Assembly (NCBI GenBank): GCA_012026715.1
Contig: VEPB01000421.1
Coordinates: 1-13,347 of the forward strand
Direction of reading: 5' to 3'
DNA from: Methylococcaceae bacterium
Lineage (GTDB): Bacteria > Pseudomonadota > Gammaproteobacteria > Methylococcales > Methylococcaceae
Length of the DNA stretch: 13,347 nt
The notes beneath the pieces were generated by a model. The model saw nothing but the letters and a program-made list of their open reading frames with translations. It did not search any database and had not been told where the DNA came from. Both the position numbers and the translations under genes were made by a program. Below are positions 1-7,569 of the stretch, one piece after another. The number at the start of each line of letters is the position of its first letter. Within the stretch, counting starts at the first letter, position 1.

Positions 1-117
1 CTATGGGATGGCTTGTACGTGTAGAATCGGAGCCGCCGAATTCACCTTCGGGCCGACCGGGACACGAAGTTTTCCGATGAGGCAAAATTCCACTTCAGCC
101 CTCTCTGATATCTCAAA

Positions 118-459
118 GTGGCAATCGGCGAACGCGTTAGCTACGCAATCTTTGGCGCCATATTTGGCGCCCTCCTGGGCATTGCCTGCTGGTGGCTCTA
201 CGGCATCGCGCATTCGCTGAATTACGATGGCCCCGGCATGGACCCTGTCCTACGACATTGGGTAACCCATTTAACTGCCGTCTTTGCTGCGCTCGGATTT
301 CTTTTTCGCGCACGCGTTGGTGACTTCCTGGGTGACGCCTTGAGCGCAATCTTTCACTTCGAGGCCGGAGCTAATCCTGGCAATTCTGCAAGTCCATTCT
401 TTGCTATTGTTTTTCTTGCCATTACCATCGCGGCAATCTGGTTCACCGTACCGAAATGA
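118..459 (+). CDS. Small three-helix membrane protein, function unknown
   Basis: A 113-residue protein with a GTG start. An in-frame TGA at 106-108 limits the reading frame on its upstream side, so GTG at 118 is the only start that keeps the first hydrophobic helix; the next Met (residue 41) would delete it. No good ribosome binding site is visible. Three hydrophobic segments lie at about residues 8-30, 49-64 and 92-111, joined by short polar loops, so it is probably an inner-membrane protein. I do not recognise a family. It ends 136 bases before the 3' end of the convergent glgX gene, and its base composition looks less GC-rich than the glgX/mla block. Because it begins close to the window edge, operon partners cannot be judged. 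Coding status rests on the length and the ordered hydrophobic pattern. Confidence 0.55.
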   Translation: MAIGERVSYAIFGAIFGALLGIACWWLYGIAHSLNYDGPGMDPVLRHWVTHLTAVFAALGFLFRARVGDFLGDALSAIFHFEAGANPGNSASPFFAIVFLAITIAAIWFTVPK

Positions 460-586
460 ACTACACCTCTCTTCTTTGTTCCTCATCCGTTTCCCCCTGC
501 CATGTAGGGTGAACGCGGCTCCATCGTGCCCAACTGACTCGCTCACCCCGCATTCCGCTGGCTGGACTTCGTGCCGCTCCGGCTCG

Positions 587-602
587 GGGTTACCCCTAAC
601 CC
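587..602. repeat. Short inverted repeat over the glgX stop codon
   Basis: Six-base arms GGGTTA and TAACCC enclose CCCC (GGGG on the minus strand) and contain the glgX TAG stop at 596-598. No T-run follows on either strand, so it is not a standard intrinsic terminator. It sits in the convergent gap between glgX and the small membrane protein and may help protect or end the transcript; that role is a guess. Confidence 0.3.
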
Positions 603-2650
603 GCGATCAACACCGCAACACTGTGTTCTGCCACCCGGTAGATGGTGCCTGCCACCTCCGGGGCCTGGCCCGGTTCGGCGATATCGTCGGGTGAAGCCAG
701 GGCGGTGTCGATCCAGCGCCGCCAGGGTCCGTCCGGTTGCGGCGGCAGTTGGAAGGTCAGGGGCTGGTGATAGGCGTTGAACATCGCGAAGTAGTAAGGT
801 CCGTGGCCATCCACCCCGGTTTCCAGGGCGAGGCTGTGGGAATGCTCGCTCCAGTCGGGCCTGCCGGTCTCCACCCCGTGCCAGACCAGCTTGCGCCGGG
901 TCAGCACCTCGTCGAGGGTGAGCCGCAGCGCTTCGGCATCGCTGTCCCGCGGCATGCGCTGGCTCGCCAGCAGGGAAAGGAAACGCCGCACGTCGCCGTG
1001 GCGCTCCAGCAGGCCCCAGTCGAACCAGGACAGTTCGTCCTGGCAGTAGGCGTTGTTGTTGCCCTTCTGACTGCGGCGCACCTCGTCGCCCATGGCGATC
1101 ATGGGCACCCCCAGGGCCAGCAGGGTGGCGGTCAGCAGATTCTTCACCTGGCGGTTGCGCAGTCGTTCCACCTGAGTATCGTCGCTGGGGCCTTCCACCC
1201 CGAAGTTCCAACTGCGGTTGTCGTCGTTGCCGTCGCGGTTGTTTTCGCCGTTGTCCCAGTTGTTCTTGCGGGAATAGGACACCAGGTCGTTGAGAGTGAA
1301 GCCGTCGTGGCAGGTGACGAAGTTGATGCTCTGCTCGGGTTCGCGGTGCTCGTGGGAGTAGACATCGGGACTGCCCAGCATGCGGCTGGCGAAGCGGCCC
1401 ACGCTGCCGTCGTCGCCCCGGAAGAAGCTGCGCACGTCGTCGCGGAACAGCCCGTTCCACTCCTTCCAGGCGTCTCCCACGAAACTGCCCACCTGATAGA
1501 GCCCCCCGGCGTCCCAAGGTTCGGCGATCAGCTTGGTGCCGGCCAGCACCGGGTCGGCCTCGATGTCCAGCAGCAGCGGTGGATCGGGCAAGGGCCGGCC
1601 GGAGCTGTCCCGCCCGAGGATCGAGGCGAGGTCGAAGCGGAACCCGTCCACGTGCATCTCCCGCACCCAGTAGCGCAGGCTGTCGCGGATCAGCTGGCGC
1701 ACCACCGGATGACCGGCGTTGAGGGTGTTGCCGGTGCCGCTGTAATTGGCGTAACGGGCGCGGTCCGCCTCCAGCAGATAATAGACGTCGTTGGCCAGCC
1801 CCCGCAGGCTCAGGGTGGGGCCGTGTTGGTCGCCTTCCGCGGTGTGGTTGAACACCACATCCAGGATGATTTCGATGCCGGCCCGGTGCAGCGCCTTGAC
1901 CATGTCCCGGAACTCGTCCAGCGGCCCCAGGGGGTCGCGCCGGCTGCTATAGGCACCGTGGGGGGCGAAGAAGGAAATCGGCGCATAGCCCCAGTAATTG
2001 CTGCGGCCGGGCGGCGCGTCCTGGCTATCGAAGTGGAACACCGGCAGCAGCTCCACCGCCGTGATTCCGAGGGACTGAAGATAGGGAATCTTGTCGATCA
2101 GGCCGGCGTAGGTGCCGCGCTTCGCTTCGGGCAGGCCGGAGGAGGGATGGCGGGTGAAGCCCCGCACGTGCATCTCGTAAATGAGGGTCTGAGAGAACGG
2201 CCGGTTCAAGGGCCGGTCGCCCTCCCAATCGTAGCCTCTGCGCTCGCTGACTACGCTTTTCATGGGCGCGGTTACCGCAGTCCCATGCCGAGCGGCTTCC
2301 TCCCGGCGGTAGCCGGCCGGCACCGCCACGGCCTTGCCGTAAGGGTCGAGCAGGATCTTGCTGGCGTCGAACCGCTGGCCGCGGGCCGGGTCCCAGGGAC
2401 CGCGCACCCGGTAGCCGTACAACTGGCCGGCGACGATTCCGGGCACGAAGCAATGCCAATAGTGGTAGGTGCGGTGGCGGCCGGGATCGAGCGCAATGGT
2501 CCGGCTCGGCTCGAAGGCGTCGACCTCATCGAACAGCGTCAGCTCCACGCCCGTCGCGCTCTTGGCGTACAGGCTGAAATTGACGCCGCGCTTGCTCATC
2601 GTGGCGCCGAGCGGCGAACTGTTGCCCGTTTCCGTGGATATTGCAGACAT
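596..2650 (-). CDS. glgX: Glycogen debranching enzyme GlgX (isoamylase-type, GH13)
   Basis: Hydrolyses alpha-1,6 branch linkages in glycogen, typically of phosphorylase-trimmed limit dextrin, in the cytoplasm. I chose ATG at 2650 (684 residues) because GGAG lies just upstream; the frame extends to a TTG at 2692, which has no visible ribosome binding site. An N-terminal CBM48-like domain (about residues 10-105) starts with PLGAT and GVNFSLYAKSA. The GH13 motifs are complete: DVVFNH at 264-269, GFRFD with nucleophile Asp340, IAEPWD with acid/base Glu377, and CHDG with His448-Asp449. The NGENNRDGNDDN segment at about 470 is characteristic of the isoamylase/GlgX/TreX group. Length is close to the family norm. 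It lies downstream of the Mla-type operon on the same strand; no other glg gene is in the window, so it is probably transcribed separately or by read-through. Confidence 0.93.
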   Translation of the reverse strand: MSAISTETGNSSPLGATMSKRGVNFSLYAKSATGVELTLFDEVDAFEPSRTIALDPGRHRTYHYWHCFVPGIVAGQLYGYRVRGPWDPARGQRFDASKILLDPYGKAVAVPAGYRREEAARHGTAVTAPMKSVVSERRGYDWEGDRPLNRPFSQTLIYEMHVRGFTRHPSSGLPEAKRGTYAGLIDKIPYLQSLGITAVELLPVFHFDSQDAPPGRSNYWGYAPISFFAPHGAYSSRRDPLGPLDEFRDMVKALHRAGIEIILDVVFNHTAEGDQHGPTLSLRGLANDVYYLLEADRARYANYSGTGNTLNAGHPVVRQLIRDSLRYWVREMHVDGFRFDLASILGRDSSGRPLPDPPLLLDIEADPVLAGTKLIAEPWDAGGLYQVGSFVGDAWKEWNGLFRDDVRSFFRGDDGSVGRFASRMLGSPDVYSHEHREPEQSINFVTCHDGFTLNDLVSYSRKNNWDNGENNRDGNDDNRSWNFGVEGPSDDTQVERLRNRQVKNLLTATLLALGVPMIAMGDEVRRSQKGNNNAYCQDELSWFDWGLLERHGDVRRFLSLLASQRMPRDSDAEALRLTLDEVLTRRKLVWHGVETGRPDWSEHSHSLALETGVDGHGPYYFAMFNAYHQPLTFQLPPQPDGPWRRWIDTALASPDDIAEPGQAPEVAGTIYRVAEHSVAVLIAG

Positions 2651-2691
2651 GCTGCTCCGGCTTGGAAGAGTTCGGGGTAGGGGAAGCTTCA

Positions 2692-2697
2692 ATATTA
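2692..2697 (-). promoter_or_regulatory. Possible -10 element for glgX
   Basis: On the minus strand the hexamer TAATAT lies about 41 bases upstream of the glgX ATG. The region at -35 spacing matches TTGACA poorly, so this is only a candidate. If used, glgX would have its own promoter inside the gap after the lipoprotein gene. Confidence 0.25.
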
Positions 2698-2705
2698 GGC
2701 CGATT

Positions 2706-2749
2706 CGCCGATGCGCGGACAGCGACTGCCACCATCGCGGACATCGGCG
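2706..2749 (-). repeat. Long inverted repeat in the lipoprotein-glgX gap
   Basis: Perfect 8-base arms CGCCGATG (2706-2713) and CATCGGCG (2742-2749) flank 28 bases that contain an inner pair GCGA/TCGC (2722-2725 and 2735-2738). No T-run follows on the minus strand, so it does not look like a classical intrinsic terminator. It could slow or end transcription of the Mla-type operon, process the mRNA, or bind a regulator ahead of glgX. The pairing is seen; the role is inferred. Confidence 0.4.
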
Positions 2750-2773
2750 GTAACGCCGGATGTGCTGCGGACC

Positions 2774-3310
2774 CTAACGGCGGCCCCACCCTGACAGCAG
2801 CCCGTCGATCCGCCGAGCGCACTCGTCGGCCAGTTGGGCGAAGGCCGTCACCGCGCCGGCGGCGTCGGCGCTGCCGGTGGGGCGTTCCAGGAAAAACTGC
2901 TGGGAAACCGGTTGCTGCTGTCCCGGCAACAGGGCGGTTACCCGCACGCCCACCAGGACGTGGGCGCGACCGGGCGCTACGAACCGCTGCTCGAATTCCA
3001 GCAGTTGCACCCGCAACTTCAGGCCGGCCCCGTCGAGGCTGTCGAGCCGCCGGGCCAGCAACAGCGCGGGCGGGGCAACCCAGCGGTCGAGGGTGTAATA
3101 GCGTATTTGGGTTGGATCGTCATAGAGCAGGCGGTAGCGGATGCGGTCGTCCTGCAACCATTCCGGGGCATCGACGGCGATGGCGCTGCCAGCACCTTGC
3201 GGATTCGGTCCGAAGTCGTGGATCGCCGGGCGCGGGGGCCGTTCCGGCAACAGGGAGCAGCCGGCCAGCAGCAGCGCCATGACTCCTCCGACGCGGCCGA
3301 GCTTCGTCAT
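2774..3310 (-). CDS. ABC_trans_aux lipoprotein of the Mla-type transporter (PqiC-like)
   Basis: A 178-residue lipoprotein with a signal peptide ending in the lipobox LLAGC, so Cys18 should be acylated. The body (about residues 25-175) has the pattern of the ABC_trans_aux/PqiC family, small lipoproteins encoded beside MCE transporters and thought to sit on the inner face of the outer membrane and contact the MCE protein. Recognisable parts are IRYRLLYDDPTQIRYYTLDRW near 57-77 and the final helix with FAQLADECARRIDGLL. The ATG overlaps the stop of the MCE gene (ATGA, 3307-3310), and AAGGAG lies five bases upstream, so the start is firm. It is the last gene of the four-gene operon. In this layout it occupies the place that MlaC-type soluble carriers have in the E. 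coli mla operon; no mlaC is present here. Confidence 0.82.
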   Translation of the reverse strand: MTKLGRVGGVMALLLAGCSLLPERPPRPAIHDFGPNPQGAGSAIAVDAPEWLQDDRIRYRLLYDDPTQIRYYTLDRWVAPPALLLARRLDSLDGAGLKLRVQLLEFEQRFVAPGRAHVLVGVRVTALLPGQQQPVSQQFFLERPTGSADAAGAVTAFAQLADECARRIDGLLSGWGRR

Positions 3311-4200
3311 GGCTGCTCCTTGAATCCCGGTTCCCCGGGACCTGATGGGGGCGGAGGTGGACCCAGCAGGACCGCTTGGGGGTCGCTCTCCAGCATGGCC
3401 GCGAGTCGCCGGACATGGCCGGTGGTGACGGTGAGGTCGGTCAGCAAGGCGTTGAGCTGGGGCAGGCTGGTGGCACTCAAGGTGTCGCCCGCCTGCCTGC
3501 CCGAGGCGGCCAACCCCTGGGTCGCCTCGGCCAGTTTGCGGATGCTTTCGGAGGTCCGCTTCATGTCGGCGGCGAGGTCATCGATATGGCCCAGGGTTTT
3601 ACGCAAATCGCTGCGCACTACCGGCAGCTCGGCGACGGTGCGGTCGAGCCGCTGGACGAAGGCGTCCAGGCCCTCCACCAGGTGCTCGACCCGCCGGCGG
3701 TTCTGTTCCGTCAGCAGGGCGTTGAGCTTGGTGGCCAGCTCCTGGGATTGCTGGAGAATATCCTGGCCGGATTCGGTGAAACGGTCGACCAGGGACGGCC
3801 TGAGCGGAATTCGGGCCGGCTGGGCCGCACTGGTCGGCAGCCGTTCGCTGGTCTGGTCCGCATCGTTGAGCTCGATCTGGGCCAGGCCGGTGAGCGGTTG
3901 CACCCGGAGCATGGCATAGGTGCTGAGGTTGATGGGGGCATTCGGGGTCACTTCGATGCGGGCCAGGATATTGCGGCCGTTGCGTGTCTCGAACCGGATG
4001 TCCTTGACCTTGCCGATTTCCACGCCGCGGTAATAGACGTTGGACTCCGGATTGAGCCCGGACACCGGCAAAGGGCTCACCACCAGGTAAACGTCGCGTT
4101 CCTCGTTGTAGTGCCCCAGCCAGATGGTGACGCCGACGGCGACCGCACCCAGCACCAGCAGGAAGGCGCCGGTGAGGATGGCATAGGTCTCCCGTCCCAT
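3307..4200 (-). CDS. mlaD: MCE/MlaD family substrate-binding protein of phospholipid ABC transporter
   Basis: A 297-residue periplasmic protein anchored by one N-terminal helix (about 7-28). The MCE domain covers about 36-113, with SGLNPESNVYYRGVEIGKV at its start and LTGLAQIELND at its end. MCE proteins form hexameric rings that pass lipids between the permease and the outer membrane. After the domain comes a long, probably coiled-coil region (about 140-240) and a proline-rich tail (PPPPPSGPGEPGF) commonly seen in these MCE proteins. That architecture is longer than E. coli MlaD, so it belongs to the coiled-coil class that pairs with an ABC_trans_aux lipoprotein. The ATG is one base after the mlaF stop, with GGGAA upstream, which points to translational coupling. 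The stop overlaps the lipoprotein start. Confidence 0.9.
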   Translation of the reverse strand: MGRETYAILTGAFLLVLGAVAVGVTIWLGHYNEERDVYLVVSPLPVSGLNPESNVYYRGVEIGKVKDIRFETRNGRNILARIEVTPNAPINLSTYAMLRVQPLTGLAQIELNDADQTSERLPTSAAQPARIPLRPSLVDRFTESGQDILQQSQELATKLNALLTEQNRRRVEHLVEGLDAFVQRLDRTVAELPVVRSDLRKTLGHIDDLAADMKRTSESIRKLAEATQGLAASGRQAGDTLSATSLPQLNALLTDLTVTTGHVRRLAAMLESDPQAVLLGPPPPPSGPGEPGFKEQP

Positions 4201-4201
4201 C

Positions 4202-4972
4202 TCAGGGTTCCCGGCCGAAAGCGCGCTCGGCCCGCTTGCCGTGAAAATATCCGGTCACGAAAGGATGTTGGCATTCCATAACGGAGTCCAGGGAACCGAA
4301 GGCCACCAGGCGCTGATCGTCGATCACGGCGATCCGGCTACACAGATCGCTCAGTACATTGAGATCGTGGGTCACCAGCACCACGGTAAAACCCAGTTGG
4401 CGATGCAACTCCTTGAGCAGGGCCACGAAGTTTTCACTGGTAACCGGATCGAGTCCGGAAGTGGGCTCGTCCAGGCACAGCAGTTCCGGCTCCATTACCA
4501 GGGCGCGTGCCAGTGCCACCCGCTTGACCATGCCGCCGGACAGTTCCGCCGGCGCCAGCTGCGCGTCCCGCGGCTGCAGTCCCACCATGGCCAGTTTCAG
4601 ATAAACCAGCCGCGCGATCCAGTCCTCATCCAGGAACCCCAGCTCCCGCAGCGGAAACGCCACGTTATCGAACACGTCGAGGGCACTGAACAAGGCTCCG
4701 CCCTGAAACAATATGCCACAGCGGTTGCGAAGCTGCTGCAGGCGGATGCCGTCGATGCGGCCGAGGGTCTCGCCGAACAGCGTCACCTGGCCTTCGCTGG
4801 GCCGCAGCAGGCCCAACATCTCGTTCATCAAGACCGTCTTGCCACAACCCGAGGCGCCTACCAGGCCCAAAATCTCCCCCGGTTCCAGGCTCAGGCTGAT
4901 GTCGCGGTGAACCACCTTGGCACCGAACCGGGTCCACACGTTTTCCATGCGCACCACTGCCTCCGGGCTCAT
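4202..4972 (-). CDS. mlaF: MlaF-type ABC transporter ATP-binding protein
   Basis: A 256-residue cytoplasmic ATPase that powers the MlaE permease. All ABC motifs are present: Walker A GASGCGKT at 39-46, Q-loop Gln90, signature LSGGM at 144-148, Walker B LLCLDEP ending at 170, and switch His202. The C-terminal stretch (about 225-256) includes PFVTGYFHGKRAERAF, which resembles the MlaF tail seen in other Proteobacteria. The frame is open further upstream to 5278, but that part lies inside the permease gene in another frame. ATG at 4972 gives a normal family start (MSPEAVVRMENVW) and overlaps the permease stop as ATGA, with GGAG about ten bases upstream. The neighbours make a lipid transport role much more likely than any other ABC importer function. 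Confidence 0.93.
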   Translation of the reverse strand: MSPEAVVRMENVWTRFGAKVVHRDISLSLEPGEILGLVGASGCGKTVLMNEMLGLLRPSEGQVTLFGETLGRIDGIRLQQLRNRCGILFQGGALFSALDVFDNVAFPLRELGFLDEDWIARLVYLKLAMVGLQPRDAQLAPAELSGGMVKRVALARALVMEPELLCLDEPTSGLDPVTSENFVALLKELHRQLGFTVVLVTHDLNVLSDLCSRIAVIDDQRLVAFGSLDSVMECQHPFVTGYFHGKRAERAFGREP

Positions 4973-6102
4973 CGCAGGCCCACTCCGCGGAACATGATAG
5001 CGAACAGGGAATCCACGAGGATGACGACGGTGATGGAGGCAACGACGGAATTGGTGGTCTCGTTGCCCAGGCTTTCGGTGTCGGGCCGGATGCGGAGGCC
5101 GAAATGGCAGGCGATGAGGCCGATCAGCAGGCCAAACACGGCACCCTTGCCCAGCCCGATCGCGAAGTTGACCACCGGCACCGCGCCCGGCAGCTTCAGG
5201 ATGAACTGGTAAATGCCGATGTCCAGTTCCACGTAAGCGGACACCGCTCCCCCGATCAAGGCGATCAGATCGGTCCACACGGTCAGCAGCGGCAGCGCGA
5301 TGCCCAGCGCCAGCACCTTGGGCAATACCAGTCGTAAGGAATGGGAAATGCCCATGGCCGAGAGGGCGTCCAGTTCCTGGGTCACCCGCATCACACCCAG
5401 CCGGGCGGTCATGGCCGAGCCGGACCGGCCTGCCACCAGAATGGCGGCCAACAGCGGACCGAGTTCGCGGATGATGCTGAGCCCCAGGATGTTCACGATG
5501 TAAATCTGCGCGCCCAGGGTCTGCAATTGCAAGGAGGACAAATAGCTGACCACCACGCCGATCAGAAATCCCACCAGGGCGGTGATCCCCAGTGCTCGCC
5601 CGCCGGTTTCATGGATGGTCGCGGAAATCTCCCGCCAGGGCGTCTGGCCCGGGTGGCGCAGGAGGCGGACCAGGTCCCAGGCCAACCGCCCCACCAGAGC
5701 GGTCACGCCCAGAACATGATCGGCCGCTGCCCCGAACATTCCCCGCAACCGTTGCAGCACCGGCACCCGGATTGGCGGCGGACCTTCCCCGGCCGTTCCC
5801 GGCTCTTGCCAACGCGTCAGAATCGCCTGCTGGTCCGGTCGCAGCGTCAACTTCGCTGGCAGGCGCTTGCCCCAGGTCCGCCACAGCAGATAGGCGCCGG
5901 CACTGTCCAAGGTTTCGATCTCCATCAGATTCCAGCGCAATTCGACGTCCCCGCCCCGCACCGACAGCTCCCGCAGCAACCGCGCCTCGGACCCGGCCAG
6001 TCCCCGCAGATTCCAGTTTCCCCGCAACAGCACGACGCCCCCCTCATCGGCGGATGCCAGCGTGACAGAGGGAAGAGAATCGGTCGTCGGGGCGCCTGGC
6101 AT
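4969..6102 (-). CDS. mlaE: MlaE-type ABC permease with N-terminal STAS domain
   Basis: A 377-residue inner-membrane protein, first gene of the operon. Residues 20-105 form a STAS-like domain (LDSAGAYLLWRTWGKRL at 65-81), the fold of MlaB, which in E. coli is a separate subunit binding the ATPase. Residues 120-375 are the MlaE permease domain (PF02405), with several hydrophobic segments and the conserved coupling region RELGPLLAAILVAGRSGSA followed by ARLGVMRVTQELDALSAMG (212-251). The fusion therefore combines MlaB and MlaE functions in one chain. ATG at 6102 is the first start and no clear ribosome binding site precedes it; a candidate promoter lies about 30 bases upstream. The end overlaps the mlaF start by four bases. 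Confidence 0.92.
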   Translation of the reverse strand: MPGAPTTDSLPSVTLASADEGGVVLLRGNWNLRGLAGSEARLLRELSVRGGDVELRWNLMEIETLDSAGAYLLWRTWGKRLPAKLTLRPDQQAILTRWQEPGTAGEGPPPIRVPVLQRLRGMFGAAADHVLGVTALVGRLAWDLVRLLRHPGQTPWREISATIHETGGRALGITALVGFLIGVVVSYLSSLQLQTLGAQIYIVNILGLSIIRELGPLLAAILVAGRSGSAMTARLGVMRVTQELDALSAMGISHSLRLVLPKVLALGIALPLLTVWTDLIALIGGAVSAYVELDIGIYQFILKLPGAVPVVNFAIGLGKGAVFGLLIGLIACHFGLRIRPDTESLGNETTNSVVASITVVILVDSLFAIMFRGVGLR

Positions 6103-6107
6103 GCGGA

Positions 6108-6138
6108 TTGACAGCTGGTGGTCCGGGAGCTGGATTAT
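6108..6138 (+). promoter_or_regulatory. Candidate sigma70 promoter, plus strand
   Basis: A perfect -35 TTGACA at 6108-6113 precedes GATTAT at 6133-6138, which matches four of six -10 bases, with a 19-base spacer that is longer than ideal. If real, it starts a transcript with a leader of about 300 bases ahead of the gene at 6444. It begins six bases beyond the mlaE start codon, so it would face the mlaE promoter. Confidence 0.3.
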
Positions 6139-6139
6139 G
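6134..6139 (-). promoter_or_regulatory. Candidate -10 element for the mla-type operon
   Basis: On the minus strand CATAAT (five of six bases of TATAAT) lies about 31 bases upstream of the mlaE ATG, the right distance for a short leader. The matching -35 region is poor, so an activator or another sigma factor may be needed. It overlaps the plus-strand -10 candidate, meaning the two promoters could exclude each other. Confidence 0.3.
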
Positions 6140-6443
6140 GGAGTTTTTTCGAAGACCGGAAATGCCGGAGGGCGCCGAAGATGCGATTGACCGCGGGTTG
6201 CCGACAGCGTTGCCCAACCTGGGACCGATCCACGGGAGCGCGGCTATTGAGCGGCCTGATCGAAAGGAATCGATGCTCGAAAGTCGGCAATCTTCGGATC
6301 GTTCGGGCGACCGTCGGGTGGCAGTTAGGGGCATCGGCCGGGCTCCTGCCGATTCGGAAAAGCAAGGCCGCACTGATACCATGTGGCATCCGTTTCGCTG
6401 ATCTCATGGTCCCACGACTTACGTTCAAGGGAAGCAACAAATC

Positions 6444-7523
6444 ATGAACCCAATCCATCTCCCGACCCTCCTTTTTTTCCTCATGCCGGCGGTTATGGCC
6501 ACGCCTCGATCCGACGCGAGCGTTCCCTCGCCGTCCGATGTCCAGCGGCCGTTCGCGTCGGCTCCGGAAAATCCGGCAGTCAGGCTTGCGCGAGTCGCCT
6601 TCCCTCAGGGTGCCCTGCACCTCGACGAAGACCCGAAACCAACGGGGGACCTGGCGAATGCCTCGATCGATACCGGAACCCTGGGGACGAGCAGTACCCG
6701 TGGCGCAGCGGATGACCTTCCCCCTGGCCCGTTCCTTGCCCTCGACACCTCTCCCGCTTCGAATCCTATTGCCGCTTCGAGAGAAACCGATGGCCAGCTC
6801 ACGCAACCGACGCCCCGGCCCGCTGGCGCCACATCGAAGCTTAAGAGCATTCTGGCCGACATGGGTCCCTCTGACGCCAAAGGCCATGGAATCGAAACCT
6901 GGGCGCCATCCAAGGGCGGAATCGTCGAATACGCCCTGCCCTCCGGATACGGCGCAGCAACGGGCTGGGGGTCCATCTATCGCGATACGAGTGACGCCGC
7001 CGATATCAATACCCGAGTGGCGCTGAAGGACTACAAGGTATACGTGCTGGATAAAAGCGGACACTGGACCCTGGCGTCCAGCCCCGCAAATGCTGTAATC
7101 GCCGGTGACCGCTGGCCCGAGAATTTCGGCGGAAACCCCATTGGCAACGATACCCGAATTGAATCTGACGGATCGTTGTCACAAAAACTGCTACACGGGT
7201 ATTGCTGGCATTTTTTTACCGCAAGATTTCCGGTAGATTCCTCCAAGATCGCCGGGATTATTTCCACCGTGTCGGTCCGGCTGGTCATGGATGATCCGGC
7301 CTTGCCCGACGACAGAAACAAGGCGAGATACCTGATTGCGATGGGCGGTGACTGGTGGCGCACCGTAACCGCCGAACATATCGCCTTTAATAAGGATCCG
7401 GCCCTTACCAATGCCGCGGAGATGGGCTGGAGCAGATTCAAATACATTACCGGCGATTGGCAAACCATCAGTTTCACCAACATCCCCGTTGCGCTACTCA
7501 ACAAATATCCGCCTCCGTTCTAG
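6444..7523 (+). CDS. Secreted protein of unknown function, disordered linker plus C-terminal domain
   Basis: A 359-residue protein with a signal peptide (MNPIHLPTLLFFLMPAVMA, likely cleavage after residue 19). Residues 20-145 are rich in Pro, Ser, Thr, Ala and Gly and probably disordered. Residues 148-359 form one globular region, rich in Trp and aromatic residues and predicted mostly beta. Its landmarks are GWGSIYRDTSDAADINTRV (175-192), DYKVYVLDKSGHWTL, GYCWHFF (252-258), a short segment with VSVRLVMDD and GGDWWRTV (301-308). I have an impression of similar uncharacterised secreted proteins in Proteobacteria, but can name no domain. The ATG has AAGGGAAG upstream. It ends in two stop codons in a row, TAG TAA. 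It is followed by the structured leader of the TolC-family gene, so co-transcription would be limited by the terminator there. Confidence 0.78.
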   Translation: MNPIHLPTLLFFLMPAVMATPRSDASVPSPSDVQRPFASAPENPAVRLARVAFPQGALHLDEDPKPTGDLANASIDTGTLGTSSTRGAADDLPPGPFLALDTSPASNPIAASRETDGQLTQPTPRPAGATSKLKSILADMGPSDAKGHGIETWAPSKGGIVEYALPSGYGAATGWGSIYRDTSDAADINTRVALKDYKVYVLDKSGHWTLASSPANAVIAGDRWPENFGGNPIGNDTRIESDGSLSQKLLHGYCWHFFTARFPVDSSKIAGIISTVSVRLVMDDPALPDDRNKARYLIAMGGDWWRTVTAEHIAFNKDPALTNAAEMGWSRFKYITGDWQTISFTNIPVALLNKYPPPF

Positions 7524-7524
7524 T

Positions 7525-7541
7525 AAGACGGATCGCGTCTT
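7525..7541 (+). other. Hairpin directly after the tandem stop codons
   Basis: Arms AAGACG (7525-7530) and CGTCTT (7536-7541) close a five-base loop, beginning inside the second stop codon (TAA, 7524-7526). No T-run follows. It may stabilise the 3' end of the upstream mRNA or form the first element of the leader ahead of the TolC-family gene. Confidence 0.35.
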
Positions 7542-7569
7542 CGGAACGATCGATACCTCCGCTCAAGCT

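Larger units (their letters stand above)
6103..6443. promoter_or_regulatory. Gene-free divergent control region between mlaE and a secreted-protein gene
   Basis: This 341-base stretch separates two divergent genes, so both promoters should lie here. Open frames exist on both strands but none looks coding: no recognisable domain, odd composition rich in Arg/Cys or Arg/Pro, and overlap with real genes. Visible elements are the two promoter candidates near 6108-6139, a T-run at 6142-6147, and a small inverted repeat ATCGGC/GCCGAT at 6333-6353. At the far end AAGGGAAG (starting at 6425) is a good ribosome binding site for the gene starting at 6444. No tRNA or known riboswitch could be recognised by eye. 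Confidence 0.5.

Noticed and set aside
1..213. Minus-strand frame entering from the window edge.
   Set aside because: Overlaps the small membrane protein gene in antisense and shows no domain.
737..2680. Open frame of 647 codons on the plus strand across glgX.
   Set aside because: Antisense to a gene with all GH13 catalytic motifs; its translation is Val/Ala/Gly/His-rich with no domain.
2651..2692. TTG start at 2692 for glgX, adding 14 residues.
   Set aside because: No ribosome binding site before it, and the added residues do not resemble the family; ATG 2650 with GGAG is better.
6118..6447. Open frame of 109 codons on the plus strand in the mlaE-6444 gap.
   Set aside because: No domain or signal, Arg/Cys-rich composition, GTG start without a ribosome binding site, and it overlaps the start of the well-supported gene at 6444.
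6135..7064. Open frame of 309 codons on the minus strand.
   Set aside because: It lies antisense to the secreted-protein gene, has low-complexity Arg/Gly composition and no recognisable domain; typical shadow frame in GC-rich DNA.
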